Assembly: GCF_000067165.1 (NCBI RefSeq) | Contig: NC_010162.1 | Coordinates: forward strand, 1,302,001-1,366,000 | From: Sorangium cellulosum So ce56 | GTDB taxonomy: Bacteria > Myxococcota_A > Polyangia > Polyangiales > Polyangiaceae | DNA: 64,000 nucleotides | Direction of reading: 5' to 3' | Shown here: one piece after another, positions 18,380 to 32,292 of the stretch | Position numbering within the stretch: the stretch's first letter is position 1 | How the letters are laid out: each line of letters starts with the position of its first letter | Translations under genes and position numbers: made by a program | Notes under the pieces: generated by a model | The model's input: the letters and a program-made list of their open reading frames with translations, nothing else | Told to the model about the DNA's origin: nothing | Databases searched by the model: none

Positions 18380-20903
18380 GTGACCATGCCGCCGCCGCCC
18401 CCGCCCGCCGCGCTCCGCGCCCCGCGCGTCCGAGCAGAGCTCGTCGCGACCGGCTGGGAGCTGTTCTCGGCGCTCCTGTTCCTCTCCGCCGTCGTCCCCG
18501 CCGCCCTCACCACGCCGTGGCCGGCGATCCTCCTGCTCGCTTCCCTGGCCGCCTCGGCCGCGCTCTCGGGCGCGCTCACCCGCCGCGGCGACCGCGGCTT
18601 CGCCGTCGCGGCGGCGATCCGCGCCCTCTCGTGGCCGCTCGCGGTCTTGCCGCTCGCGTTCCGGGGCGCCCCGACCGCGCCCCCCTCCTGGCCAGGCCCG
18701 CTCGGGATCGGCCGCGCGACGCCGCCGTCGTGGCTCGGCCTCCTTGTGACCGCGGTCGCCTTCGGCGTCATGGCGGGCGGCATGCGCCGCGCGATCTACC
18801 GCGCCCTGCTCCGCGAAGGCGCCGTCGAGGGCGGCGCCGGAGACGCCGCCTCGGCGCGCGCCCTCGCCGCGGCGCTCCGGCCGAGGCTCGCGGAGTCGGC
18901 GGTGACCGCGGGCATCGTCGGCGGGCACGTCATGCTGCTCTTCTGCGTCGCCTTCCTCCGCACCCAGAGCCAGGTCGTGTTCCAGGCGTGGTTCGAGGTC
19001 GTCCCCCTGCTCGCCCTCTCGGGCACCCTCGGCTTCACGCTCGCCGTGCGCCCCGCCACGCGCCCGATCCTGACGGCCCTCGCGGCCGGCCCTTCCGGCG
19101 CCCGCGCCCTGCTCGGCCGCGGCCTCGCCCGCGCCGAGCGGCTCCCCGACGTGCTCGCCTCCTTGAACTTCGCGCTGTGGCTCGGGTGCACCGCGATCGG
19201 CATGGCCTACGTGCGCGTCGGCGCCACCTCCAGCGTCGCCGACGCGCTCATGCAGCTCGGCTTCGGCGCCCTCTTCGCCTTCGGCGTCTCGTTCTACCAG
19301 CGCGCCTGGCACAAGGACTCGGTCGCCCGCGCGGTGGACCTCCTGCGCGCCTGGACGGGCGCGCCCGAGCACGGCGGCGCGCCCCCGACGCCCCTCCGGC
19401 GGCGCATGCTGCGCGACTTCGGGCTGCCCCTTTTGTTCACGGGGCTCCTCTCGCTCTTCTCCTCGATCGGCCTCTACCGCGCGCTCGCCACCGGCTCGTC
19501 GTTCGACGAGGACTTCAACGCGATCACCGCGCTCTTCGCCTCGCTGTCCCTCCTCGGTCCTCGCCGCCCTCGGCGTCGTCGCGCGGGCGGCGCGCGAGCT
19601 CTCCCGGCCGATGGCACAGCTCGCCCGCGCCGCCGACGAGGTCGCGCGCGGCGAGCTCGACGCCGTCGTGCCGCGGCTGTCAGGGCCGAAGGAGGTCGTG
19701 GGCCTCGGCGAGAGCGTCGAGCGCATGCGGCAGGCGCTGTCCCGCACGATCGCCGAGCTCGAGGCCGAGCGCGCCGGCCTCGAGGAGAACGTCGCCGCGC
19801 GCACCGCGGAGCTCACGCGCGCCCTGTCCGAGCTGAAGCGGACGCAGGCCGCGCTCATCCAGGGCGAGCGGCTCGCCTCCATCGGCGAGCTCGTGGCCGG
19901 CGTGGCGCACGAGATCTATAACCCGCTGAACGCCATCGCCGGCGCCGCCCAGCCGATCGAGGAGCGCGCCGCGGAGCTCCGCGCCGTCCTCGACGCGTAC
20001 CGCGAGGCGGAGCGCGATCTCCCGGGCGAGCGCCGCCGCGCGCTCGAGGCGCTCCGCGAGCGGCTCCAGACCGAGGCGGCGCTCGACGATCTCGCCGGCA
20101 TCTCGACCCTCGTCCACCGGGCGGTCGAGCGCAGCGTCCGCATCGTCACGAACCTGAAGAGCTTCTCGCGCGTCTCGGGCGAGCCGCTGCCGGTCGATCT
20201 GCACGCGGGGCTCGAGGAGACGCTGCTCCTGCTCGGCCCGCGGCTCCGGCAGGCGCGCATCGAGGTGATCCGGCGCTACGGCGAGCTGCCGCCCGTCACC
20301 TGCCGGGGCGGCGAGATCAACCAGGTGTTCATGAACCTCCTCGTCAACGCCATCCAGGCGCTCGAGGCGCCGCCGGCGCCCGCCGCGCCGGCAGAGGAGG
20401 GGGCCTCCGGCGGGGGCGCGGCGCCGCGCGCGCCCGGCGAGCCGGCGATCTGCATCGAGACCTGGGTCGACGAGGACATGGCGGCCGTCGCGATCTCGGA
20501 CAGCGGGCCGGGCGTTCCGCCGGACCTCGCCCAGCGCATCTTCGATCCGTTCTTCACAACGAAGCCGCGAGGGCAGGGGACCGGCCTCGGGCTGTCGATC
20601 TCGACCGAGATCGTCCGGCGGCACGGCGGCACGCTCGCCCTCGCGCCAGAGCCAGAACCGGAGCCGGAACCGGAAGAAGAAGACGGCGACGGCGGCCGCG
20701 GCGGACACCGGTGCCGCGGAGCGCCGGCCTCGGTCCACGGCGCGCGCTTCGTCTGTCGTCTGCCCCTCGATCCTCGCCCGGCGAGCGCCCGTCCGCAAGG
20801 CGATACCCCTCCTCCCGCGCGGCCGTCCGCGGAGGCGAGCCCGCCCGAACGGCCGTCCGCCGAGGCGAGCCCGCTCGCTCGGCCTACGCGCGGCTTGGCT
20901 TGA
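18380..20903 (+). pseudogene. Membrane histidine kinase split by a +1 frameshift
   Basis: The first frame (GTG 18380) encodes a hydrophobic N-terminus with about six to eight membrane helices and is good until FASLSLL at 19555. One extra G (19556 or 19557) then throws it into Arg-rich nonsense. The next frame resumes at once as VLAALGVVARAARELSRPMA, a HAMP-like linker (RAADEVARGELDAVVPRLSG), a coiled coil, HisKA with the phosphoacceptor His in GVAHEIYNPLNAI and a GHKL ATPase (NLLVNAIQA, SDSGPGVPPD, GTGLGLS). Without the extra G the product would be about 840 residues. The ATPase carries a PEPEPEPEPEEEDGDGG insertion and the tail has two RPSAEASP repeats. Either a genuine inactivation, a programmed shift, a separate soluble kinase from ATG 19611, or an assembly error. 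Confidence 0.8.
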
Positions 20904-21112
20904 CGAGACGAGCGCGCCGTCGGCGCCGGTCTCCCACCCCACCTCCACGCGGAGCTCGCACGATATTCATCGCAACCCGACCGCGGGCCCGTAGACCAGC
21001 TGTTTCAAACCGGATACGTTCAGCGAGCGATCCGACTCACCGCACAGCGCAATAGGGCCCTGAGAGACGAGAACGGCTCTTCTGGGGAGCGCTGAGGAGA
21101 AACGAAGGCACC

Positions 21113-22837
<1,725 letters not shown>

Positions 22838-22864
<27 letters not shown>

Positions 22865-22940
22865 ACACGGACGAGGACAGCTGAACACGATCGAGCGCAG
22901 CTGAAAGCGTCCGAGCGCAGCTGAATGCGACCGGACGCGA
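22838..22940. repeat. 20-bp tandem repeat across a kinase stop codon
   Basis: Units starting CTGAA lie at 22838 (23 bases), 22861, 22881, 22901 and 22921 (20 bases each), with consensus CTGAACGCGACCGAGCGCAG. The TGA that ends the kinase gene is inside the unit starting at 22861, so unit gain or loss upstream of it would change the C-terminus. No hairpin potential is obvious, so it is not a standard terminator. Confidence 0.75.
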
Positions 22941-23336
22941 CAGCGTGTGACGGCGTTCGGTCGGGCGCGCTTCTTTCTTTCACCATCGTACGTAATCTCC
23001 CTACGTGATCTCCTGACATCGCGCCGCTGACAGGCCCTCTCGTCGTGGGCGCGCATCGCGCCCTCTCGACGGCGTCTCGGGTGCATGGTAGCTAGCGCGC
23101 GCCTCGGGGGTCCGGTCACGGTGGAGGCATGCCTGGCAGCTCTGGGCACTCCGTCACCCTCCGGTCGTCGAGGGACGAGGCTGTGCTGAAGCGTCGGCGT
23201 TAGAGCAAGAGCCCCTCCGGCAGCGCGCCGGTCCCCTTCCCCTTTACGCAGGCGGCCAACCCCTCGGAACCACGAAGCAGCGAGCGGCGATGGCGCCGTC
23301 CTCTGCCTCGGATTTTGCGATGGAGGCACACCGTCC
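22941..23336. other. Leader region of the pyrophosphatase gene
   Basis: No gene is seen. The region is AT-richer near 22975-23005 and ends with a GGAGG ten bases before the pyrophosphatase start. It probably carries that gene's promoter; no confident motif was found. Confidence 0.5.
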
Positions 23337-25826
<2,490 letters not shown>

Positions 25827-25979
25827 GCGAGGCGCCTCCTCTCGCGCTCGGCGCTCCCCGCGCCCTTTCGCTCCCCTCTCGCACGCGCTGACCTCCCCCG
25901 CCGCCCGACGCCGCTCCGCGGTCGACGGCGCGCAGGGGAGGGCCTTGCGCCCAGCGCGCCCGCACTATAGTGACCCTTC

Positions 25980-26183
25980 ATGCGAGCGCTCTGCCCCACT
26001 TGCGGCCTCCATCACGAGGTAGTCCGGGTCCTCGAAGACGGGCACGGCGAGCAGCGCAAGGACGTCTATCAGGTAGAGCCGCTCCTCGGCTGCGAGCGCA
26101 CCTGGATCTCGGACAAGGAGCTGCTCGAGGCGCGCGCGCGCTTCGGCCAAGACGTCGTCGTGCCCGACGAGGACGACGAGTAG
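25980..26183 (+). CDS. Small hypothetical protein with partial zinc-ribbon motif
   Basis: The 67-residue product starts MRALCPTCGLHHEVVRV, a zinc-ribbon half (CxxC plus His-His), and continues with a third Cys in LLGCERTW and an acidic end. The second CxxC of a full zinc ribbon is missing. Composition is protein-like in this frame and Arg-rich in the others, which supports translation. No recognised family. It lies 153 bases after the pyrophosphatase gene and 241 before the PhoX-like gene. Confidence 0.55.
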   Translation: MRALCPTCGLHHEVVRVLEDGHGEQRKDVYQVEPLLGCERTWISDKELLEARARFGQDVVVPDEDDE

Positions 26184-26424
26184 CGCGGCGACGACGGCCG
26201 CGCGGCCATGGCGCCTGCGCGGTCATGGCGAGCAAGGCGGCTCCGCCGGTCCTCCCAGGGATCTTCGCCGTGGTCCCGTCGCGTGGCCGCCGGGTCGTGT
26301 GGTGCTCATGACACGCCCGATCGAGGGTCAGGGGATCTCTGACAACAACTTGTCGCGTGAGGGGCATTGGGGCGCCACCGTCGCCAGGCATCGTCTGCGG
26401 CCATTACCCGGCGGAGACGAGGAC

Positions 26425-28902
26425 ATGATGACGAGGCGGACCCTGAGGACGGCGTTGCTTCTGGTGCTCGCAGGCGGTCTTGCCGCGATCGGGAGCGGTT
26501 GCGGCGAGGATGGCGCGAAGGGCGCGCCCGGGGCGCCCGGCGAACAGGGCGTACCGGGCAAGGACGGCGCGAACGGTGAGCCGGGGCAACCAGGGGAGCC
26601 CGGTGAGCAGGGGGAGCCCGGTGCGCCCGGTGAGCAGGGGGCGCCGGGGGCGCCTGGTGAGCCCGGGGCGCCTGGCGAGCCCGGGGCGCCTGGCGAGCCC
26701 GGGGCGCCTGGCGAGCCCGGGGCGCCTGGCGAGCCCGGGGCGCCTGGTGAGCCCGGGGCGCCTGGTGAGCCCGGGGCGCCTGGCGAGCCCGGGGCGCCCG
26801 GCGAGGACGCGCCGGTGTGGAGCAACGCCGCGAACCTCGCGCACTACGTGAGAGAGCGCGTCGCGCTGTTCGCCACCGGCAACTTGCCCGAGGGCGAGCA
26901 GTTCCCGCTCCGCGCGGCCGCGACCGACACCATCCGGGCGCTCGCCGGCGTGCGCTCCGACATCGTTGTGACCTGGCTCGATCCGCTGACCTTCAGCACC
27001 GCGCCGGAAGCGCCCCGCTTCGGCGCCAACAACGATTACACAGCGTTCTTCGGCGAAGGGTGGGCTGCCACCGCGGGCGACGCGCCGCAGTGGAACGGCT
27101 CCGCCACCGCCGGGTGGCTCTGGGTCAACCACGAGTACGTCTCCGGGCGGAGCCCGACGGTCAGCTCCGCGCCGACGGGGCAGCACCTCACGCTGGCCCG
27201 GCACCTGCGCAAGCTCGGCGTCCTCACGAATGATGTCGAGTCGAACGTCTGGTCGCAGGCGGACGTCGACACCTACATTCGATGGGAAAAGAAGGAGGTC
27301 GGCGGCTCCTGGCTCCGGACCGTGCAGGACCCGGCGACGGGCGCATGGTCGGTCGACCGGAGCGCGACCGCCGTCCGCTACGACGCGACGAGCAAGACGC
27401 TGAGCCGCCTCGCGGGGCACGAGCTCTCGAGTCCGGGCCACGACGACACGACCGGCGCGGCGCTCGCGGGCGGGCTCGTGGCCGGCATCATGGGCGACTG
27501 CGCCGGCGGGCAGACGCCGTGGGGCACGGTGATCACCGCCGAGGAGAACGTGCAGGACTACTACGGTGATCTCGAGGCGAGCTGGTCTGGCGATCAGCGG
27601 TTCCTCACCGGCCGGGGCTTCGACCCGGGCGCGCCGGTGAGCCCTGTCTTCGAGGCGAGCACCAGCGCGGAGTTCGGGCGCATCTCCGATCCGAACGGCC
27701 GGCAGCCGCGCGACCATTACGGTTATCTCACCGAGATCGACCCGGGGCAGCCCGCGGGCGAGTACGACGGCAAGACCCAGGCGGGCACGGGCCACAAGAA
27801 GTTCGGCTTCATGGGCCGCGCCCGCTGGGAGGCCGCGACGTTCGCCGTCGACGACGCGTGGAGGCTCGCGCCTGGTCGGCCGATCGTTGTCTACGGGACC
27901 GACGATCGCCGCGGCGGCCGCATCTACAAGTACGTGACCAGCGGCAACTACACGGCCGGCATGACGCGGGCGGCGATCCGCGCGCTGCTCGACGAGGGCA
28001 AGCTCTACGCGGCGCACATGGCCGGGCTCGACAACACGACAGGCAACACCCTGGTCGCGACCCACGCGGCCCCGACCGAGGCGGCCCCGGGCACGGGGCA
28101 GTGGATCGAGCTCTCCGTCGACAGCGCCGACATCGCGCCGAACGCGGCAGCGCTCGGCGACCCGGCCAAGACGGTCGGCGACGCGCTGCGCGACGTGAGC
28201 TGGAACCGGATCGGCGGCTTCCAGACGGATTACGACGTCTGGCGCGCGCTGTTCACGGTGAGCAACAAGGTCGGGATCATGGAGCTGAACCGGCCCGAGG
28301 ACATCGAGTGGAACCCGCGCGATCCGAGCGGCACGCCGCGCCTCTACGTGGCGTTCACCAACCACACCGGGCAGACGGCGCTCGATCAGGGCGGCGCGGT
28401 CTTCGATCCGGCGACCCACGCCACCCAGTCCCCGAAGCGCACGGACGCGGTGGGCTCGATCTTCGCCCTGGAGGAGTCCGACCCCGCGAACCCGGGCGCG
28501 TCGACCGAGTTCCTGTACTTCGAGGTCTGGCACGGCTCGAAGGGGCAGGGCGACTTCGACGCCTCCTGCCCGGACAACCTGCTGCTCGACCGCGATGGCG
28601 GCGTGTGGTTCGGCACCGACGGCAACTTCGGCGTGGCCTCGCACGCGGACGCCTTCTACTACCTCGATCTGGACCCCGCCCACCGCGCGGGCCAGCCGGG
28701 CGTGACCCAGCCGAGCTTCGGCAAGGCGTTCCGCGTCGTGGGGCTGCCGAGCGACGCGGAGGCGACAGGCCCGTCGTTCACGCCCGACATGGGCACGATC
28801 TTCATGTCGGTGCAGCACCCCGGCGAGAACGCCTACAGCACCTGGCCGAAGGGCGACGCCTCCCTGTCGAGCGTGATCGCGGTCACCTTCCTGCCCGAGT
28901 GA
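26425..28902 (+). CDS. PhoX-type (DUF839) phosphatase lipoprotein with collagen-like stalk
   Basis: The 825-residue product has a Sec/lipoprotein signal with Cys26 (AIGSGC), then about 33 uninterrupted Gly-X-Y triplets (residues 30-128, mostly GAPGEP), then a PhoX/DUF839 domain (about 130-825). Characteristic segments are LWVNHEYVSG, GDCAGGQTPWGTVITAEENV, VVYGTDDRRGGRIYKYV and WNPRDPSGTPRLYVAFTNHT. PhoX enzymes are Ca/Fe-dependent alkaline phosphatases normally exported by Tat; here a lipoprotein signal and stalk replace the twin-arginine leader, which points to a surface-displayed enzyme. The gene is followed eight bases later by a c-type cytochrome gene. A GACAA-N4-TTGTC repeat at 26341 could be an operator; no clear Pho box is seen. 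Confidence 0.9.
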   Translation: MMTRRTLRTALLLVLAGGLAAIGSGCGEDGAKGAPGAPGEQGVPGKDGANGEPGQPGEPGEQGEPGAPGEQGAPGAPGEPGAPGEPGAPGEPGAPGEPGAPGEPGAPGEPGAPGEPGAPGEPGAPGEDAPVWSNAANLAHYVRERVALFATGNLPEGEQFPLRAAATDTIRALAGVRSDIVVTWLDPLTFSTAPEAPRFGANNDYTAFFGEGWAATAGDAPQWNGSATAGWLWVNHEYVSGRSPTVSSAPTGQHLTLARHLRKLGVLTNDVESNVWSQADVDTYIRWEKKEVGGSWLRTVQDPATGAWSVDRSATAVRYDATSKTLSRLAGHELSSPGHDDTTGAALAGGLVAGIMGDCAGGQTPWGTVITAEENVQDYYGDLEASWSGDQRFLTGRGFDPGAPVSPVFEASTSAEFGRISDPNGRQPRDHYGYLTEIDPGQPAGEYDGKTQAGTGHKKFGFMGRARWEAATFAVDDAWRLAPGRPIVVYGTDDRRGGRIYKYVTSGNYTAGMTRAAIRALLDEGKLYAAHMAGLDNTTGNTLVATHAAPTEAAPGTGQWIELSVDSADIAPNAAALGDPAKTVGDALRDVSWNRIGGFQTDYDVWRALFTVSNKVGIMELNRPEDIEWNPRDPSGTPRLYVAFTNHTGQTALDQGGAVFDPATHATQSPKRTDAVGSIFALEESDPANPGASTEFLYFEVWHGSKGQGDFDASCPDNLLLDRDGGVWFGTDGNFGVASHADAFYYLDLDPAHRAGQPGVTQPSFGKAFRVVGLPSDAEATGPSFTPDMGTIFMSVQHPGENAYSTWPKGDASLSSVIAVTFLPE
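26512..26808 (+). repeat. Collagen-like coding repeat (18-bp units)
   Basis: The segment encodes Gly-X-Y triplets throughout. From about 26640 it consists of near-identical 18-bp units encoding GAPGEP, about eight in a row, differing mainly by GGT/GGC for Gly. Such an array is prone to slippage, so stalk length probably differs among strains; changes in whole units keep the frame. Confidence 0.9.
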
Positions 28903-28910
28903 GCCCCCCG

Positions 28911-30563
28911 ATGCCCGCCCGCCGCGCGCGCTTGCTGTCCGCGCCCCTGGCCTTCGCGGCGGTGTCCGCCGTCCTCGCAGCGGGCGCGCGCTGCGGCGGG
29001 GGCGGCTACGACCCGCTCGCCACCGCGGCCGCGCGCGCCGGGCGCGCTGGCAACCCCGAGGCGTCGATCCCGCCGATGTGTTACGCGACCACGGCCGGCG
29101 GCGCGAACGGCTGCTGGACGTGCCACACGATCGGGATCGGCCCGAACACGCTCGCCGATCACGAGCTCCAGCGCGAGTACGCCTTCTCGGACGCGGCCCG
29201 GAAGAACCCCTGGACGAACCTGCTCGAGGACCTCTCGGCCGCCGCCGCCCGGACGAGCGACGCGGAGATCCTCGAGTACATCCGGGAGGACAACTACGCG
29301 CCGCTGCGCGAGGCGCTCGCCGCGCGCCGGGATTACCCGGGCTACGTGCCGGATCTCGACCTCGGCGCCGGGCTCGACGAGGAGGGCTTCGCGCGCGACG
29401 GGAGCGGCTTCCGCGCGGTCCGCTACAAGCCGTTCCCCGGCAGCTTCTGGCCCACGAACGGCAGCGCCGGCGACGTGTTCCTCCGGCTGCCGGCCGCGTT
29501 CCGCGAGGACGCCTCGGGCGCGCCGTCGCGCGAGGTGTACAAGCTGAACCTCGCGCTGCTCGAGGCGGCGATCGCGTCGCCGTCGCCCCTGCCGAGGGAA
29601 GGCGCGGCCGGGCCCGCGGACGCGGCCGCCGGGCGGGAGGTGGAGCCGGTGAGCGAGATCCTCGCCGGCTTCGATCTCGACGGCGACGGCGCGCTCGAGC
29701 CCGCGGTGACGCGCGTGGTCCGCCTGCCCGCGCGGTACGCCGGCGGGGCGGCCGGCGTGCCGGTGCGGGCGTGGCTCTACCCGCGCGGGGCGGAGCTCCT
29801 GCACTCGGTGCGGTACCTCGACCCGGATCGCCCGGCGCTGCTCGCCGCGCGGATGAAGGAGCTGCGCTACGCGCGCAAGGTCGACGAGCCGGACGACTGG
29901 GCGATCGCGCGCGCGTACGAGCGCGAGGCGGAGGAGAAGGACGAGGGGCAGCCGCCGTTCCACCCGGGCGGGCCAGAGGTCGGCCTGCGCAACGCGTTCG
30001 GCTGGCAGATCCAGGCGTTCATCGAGGACGAGCAGGGCCGGCTGCGGCTGCAGACCGCGGAGGAGCACCGGGCGTGCATGGGCTGCCACGGCGCGGTCGG
30101 GGTGACGGTGGACCACACCTTCTCGCTGGCGCGCAAGGTGCCCGGCGCGGCCGGATGGCGGCACCAGGACCTGCGCGGCATGCCCGACGTGCCGCAGGCC
30201 GGCCACGCGGAGCCGGAGGTGCTGACCTACCTGCGCCGCGCGCGCGGGGCCGACGACTACCGCGGGAACGCGGAGATGCTCGCCCGCTTCTTCCCGGGCG
30301 GCGCGCTCGACGAGGCCGAGGTGCGGCGCGGCGCGCCCGGCGGCGACCGCGATCTCGCGTACCTCGTCGCGCCGTCGCGCGAGCGGGCCCTCCTGCTGGA
30401 CAAGGCCTACCGGGCCCTGGTCCGGATGCAGCGCTTCGAGGCGGGGCGGGATGTGGCGCTCGGGCCCGCGACGGGGATCCTGCGCGTCGTGGAGGGCGAG
30501 TCGACGGGCCTCGGCGAGGCGCAGCGCGTGTACCTCGACGGGCGGGCGCACCTCGCCTGGTGA
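28911..30563 (+). CDS. Exported c-type cytochrome with two CxxCH motifs
   Basis: The 550-residue product has a short signal (LLSAPLAFAAVSAVLAAGARC, possible lipobox) and two haem-binding motifs, CWTCH near residue 69 and CMGCH near residue 390. Between them is a large domain with an FDLDGDG segment that looks like a calcium loop. It starts eight bases after the PhoX-like gene, so the two are probably co-transcribed. Members of this broad group are periplasmic or surface redox proteins; a specific partner or substrate cannot be named. The gene ends just before a perfect palindrome shared with the convergent panD gene. Confidence 0.82.
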   Translation: MPARRARLLSAPLAFAAVSAVLAAGARCGGGGYDPLATAAARAGRAGNPEASIPPMCYATTAGGANGCWTCHTIGIGPNTLADHELQREYAFSDAARKNPWTNLLEDLSAAAARTSDAEILEYIREDNYAPLREALAARRDYPGYVPDLDLGAGLDEEGFARDGSGFRAVRYKPFPGSFWPTNGSAGDVFLRLPAAFREDASGAPSREVYKLNLALLEAAIASPSPLPREGAAGPADAAAGREVEPVSEILAGFDLDGDGALEPAVTRVVRLPARYAGGAAGVPVRAWLYPRGAELLHSVRYLDPDRPALLAARMKELRYARKVDEPDDWAIARAYEREAEEKDEGQPPFHPGGPEVGLRNAFGWQIQAFIEDEQGRLRLQTAEEHRACMGCHGAVGVTVDHTFSLARKVPGAAGWRHQDLRGMPDVPQAGHAEPEVLTYLRRARGADDYRGNAEMLARFFPGGALDEAEVRRGAPGGDRDLAYLVAPSRERALLLDKAYRALVRMQRFEAGRDVALGPATGILRVVEGESTGLGEAQRVYLDGRAHLAW

Positions 30564-30568
30564 GGCCT

Positions 30569-30584
30569 GGGGCGCCGGCGCCCC
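30569..30584. terminator. 16-bp palindrome between convergent genes
   Basis: GGGGCGCC/GGCGCCCC is a perfect palindrome six bases after the cytochrome stop codon and 30 bases from the end of panD. It could act as a bidirectional transcript end, although there is no T-tract on either side. Confidence 0.4.
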
Positions 30585-30614
30585 GGGTGAGGCGCCCGGC
30601 TGGCCCGCGCACGC

Positions 30615-31004
30615 TCAGTTGGGCGCGAGCGGGCCCGGCGTCTCGGGCGGCTGCTCGGCGAGCGGCCGGTTGCGCCCGTCGACGCGGAGCACGCGCGGCG
30701 TGTGCCGCCGCGCCTCGGCGTCGTCCATGTCCGCGAACGTCGCGATGATCACGAGGTCGCCGGGCTGATTGAGGTGCGCCGCCGCGCCGTTGATGCACAC
30801 GACGCCCGAGCCGCGCGCCCCCGCGAGCGCGTACGTGGTCAGCCGGGAGCCGCGCGTCACGTTCCAGATGTCGACCGCCTCGTACGGCAGGATGTCGGCG
30901 GCCTCCAGGAGGTCGGCGTCGATCGTGACGCTGCCCTCGTAGTGCAGATCCGCGTGGGTCACGGTCGCGCGGTGGATCTTGCTCTTGAACATCCGTCGGT
31001 TCAT
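30615..31004 (-). CDS. panD: Aspartate 1-decarboxylase
   Basis: The 129-residue protein carries the whole family pattern: [19 protein letters not shown], with self-cleavage between Gly24 and Ser25 giving the pyruvoyl cofactor, then [32 protein letters not shown] and [10 protein letters not shown]. It converts L-aspartate to beta-alanine for pantothenate and coenzyme A synthesis in the cytoplasm. Length and start agree with the family. No other pan gene is adjacent. The C-terminal dozen residues are Pro-rich and not conserved. Confidence 0.97.
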
Positions 31005-31146
31005 GCGTGATGCCCTCTGCCCTTCCCGGCGAGGGACGGCGGCGCGCGCCCCGGGTCGAGCGCGCGCCGGGTCGAGCGCGCCCGCGGGTGAGGCGGGCCT
31101 CCCTCGCCAGGGAAAGGACGGGCTACCTCATGCGCGCAGCCGGCGG

Positions 31147-32292
31147 TCAGTCAAGGAACAATCGCTGCCGCAGGAGCCGGCCGCCCGCCAGGTGGATGGC
31201 GTCCTCGTCGGGCAGCGGGTCGTCCGGGCCTGGCAGCGCGTCGGGGTGGCCGACCACCAGGACGACCTCGCAGGGACCCACCGCGACGTCCCGGAACAGC
31301 TCCTCGCGCGTGCCCGAGATGCTCGCGCCGCCGACGCCATCCAGCGCCAGCTCCACGGGCCACGGGCGCGCGCTCCCGCCCTGCACCAGGAAGGCCCTTA
31401 CCGCGACCGGCGCTGGCACGTGCGTGCCGGGCGAGAGCGCGATCGTGAGCCTTTCGCCCCTGCCGACGTGGCGCGGGGTGCCCGGCCCGCGAGCTCCCTG
31501 CTGCGGGCCGTCGCCGAGGGTCGTCGTCGCGAGCGTGTAGTCGGGGAGCGGGGCGGCGCCCGGCGCGAACGGCGCGGGCCGCAGCGCGAGCAGCGACACG
31601 AGCGCCGCCGACACGACCCAGCCGACCACGCCGACGGCCGCCCGGGCCCGCGCCGTCGGAGTCGTCCGCCGCGCGCTCCGCCGCTCGACGACCAGCTCGG
31701 GGTGCGACAGGCCCTTGCGCGGCGGCCTGGCGAGGGCGTCCGCGCCGTCCTGCGCGCGCTGGGCAGGCTGCCCGGGCGCCGCGCTCGAGCGCGCATCGCG
31801 CGGCGGCTCCGATGTCCCGGGCGGCACCGATTCGCCGTCGATCGCGCGACAGACCGGCGCGTCCGTGGTGGACGGCGCGCTCGTCCCGCTGAGCGAGTCG
31901 GCGTCCGCGCCGAGCGGCGCTGCATCGGCGACGTCGCTCGCCTCCTCCGCGTCGCAGTCCCACTCCTCGGGGCACCGGAAGCGGATCCCCGATTTCCGAT
32001 CGACCGCTGGGCGCGCGAGCGGAGACGGCGCGGGCGCACCGCCGCTCGGCTCCCGGAGCTGGGCGACGAGCTGGTCGGCGAGCCGGGCGCGGGTCTCGTC
32101 GTCGAGGGGCGGCCGGACTTCGCGCTCCTCCCGCCCGGCGCTCGAGCGCGCCGCGGTGTTCGCGGCGTCTCCCGGAGCGTCTTGCGCGTCCTCCGGGCGC
32201 GTCTCTTCGGCGAGCCTGCGCCAGCGCGGATCGGTCGTCGGATCCCGCTGTGCGATGCGCGTCAGGGCGCGCAGCAGCTCGTCGTCGTCCAT
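31147..32292 (-). CDS. Unrecognised single-helix membrane protein
   Basis: The 381-residue protein starts MDDDELLRALTRIAQRDP, has a long disordered acidic/Pro-rich cytoplasmic part to about residue 215, one membrane helix (about 218-238) and a beta-rich extracytoplasmic domain of about 130 residues. The layout resembles membrane-anchored anti-sigma factors or adaptor proteins, but no zinc-binding HxxxCxxC is present and no sigma factor gene is next to it, so that function is not assigned. ATG 32292 is chosen because the stop codon of a small upstream ORF overlaps it in a TGATG arrangement. Confidence 0.72.
   Translation of the reverse strand: MDDDELLRALTRIAQRDPTTDPRWRRLAEETRPEDAQDAPGDAANTAARSSAGREEREVRPPLDDETRARLADQLVAQLREPSGGAPAPSPLARPAVDRKSGIRFRCPEEWDCDAEEASDVADAAPLGADADSLSGTSAPSTTDAPVCRAIDGESVPPGTSEPPRDARSSAAPGQPAQRAQDGADALARPPRKGLSHPELVVERRSARRTTPTARARAAVGVVGWVVSAALVSLLALRPAPFAPGAAPLPDYTLATTTLGDGPQQGARGPGTPRHVGRGERLTIALSPGTHVPAPVAVRAFLVQGGSARPWPVELALDGVGGASISGTREELFRDVAVGPCEVVLVVGHPDALPGPDDPLPDEDAIHLAGGRLLRQRLFLD

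Noticed and set aside
26640..26808. Satellite or CRISPR-like repeat
   Set aside because: The 18-bp units are in frame and encode perfect Gly-X-Y triplets, so they are part of the PhoX-like protein.
31147..32292. Anti-sigma factor
   Set aside because: Single membrane helix and cytoplasmic N-terminus fit, but there is no zinc-finger anti-sigma motif and no adjacent sigma factor gene.
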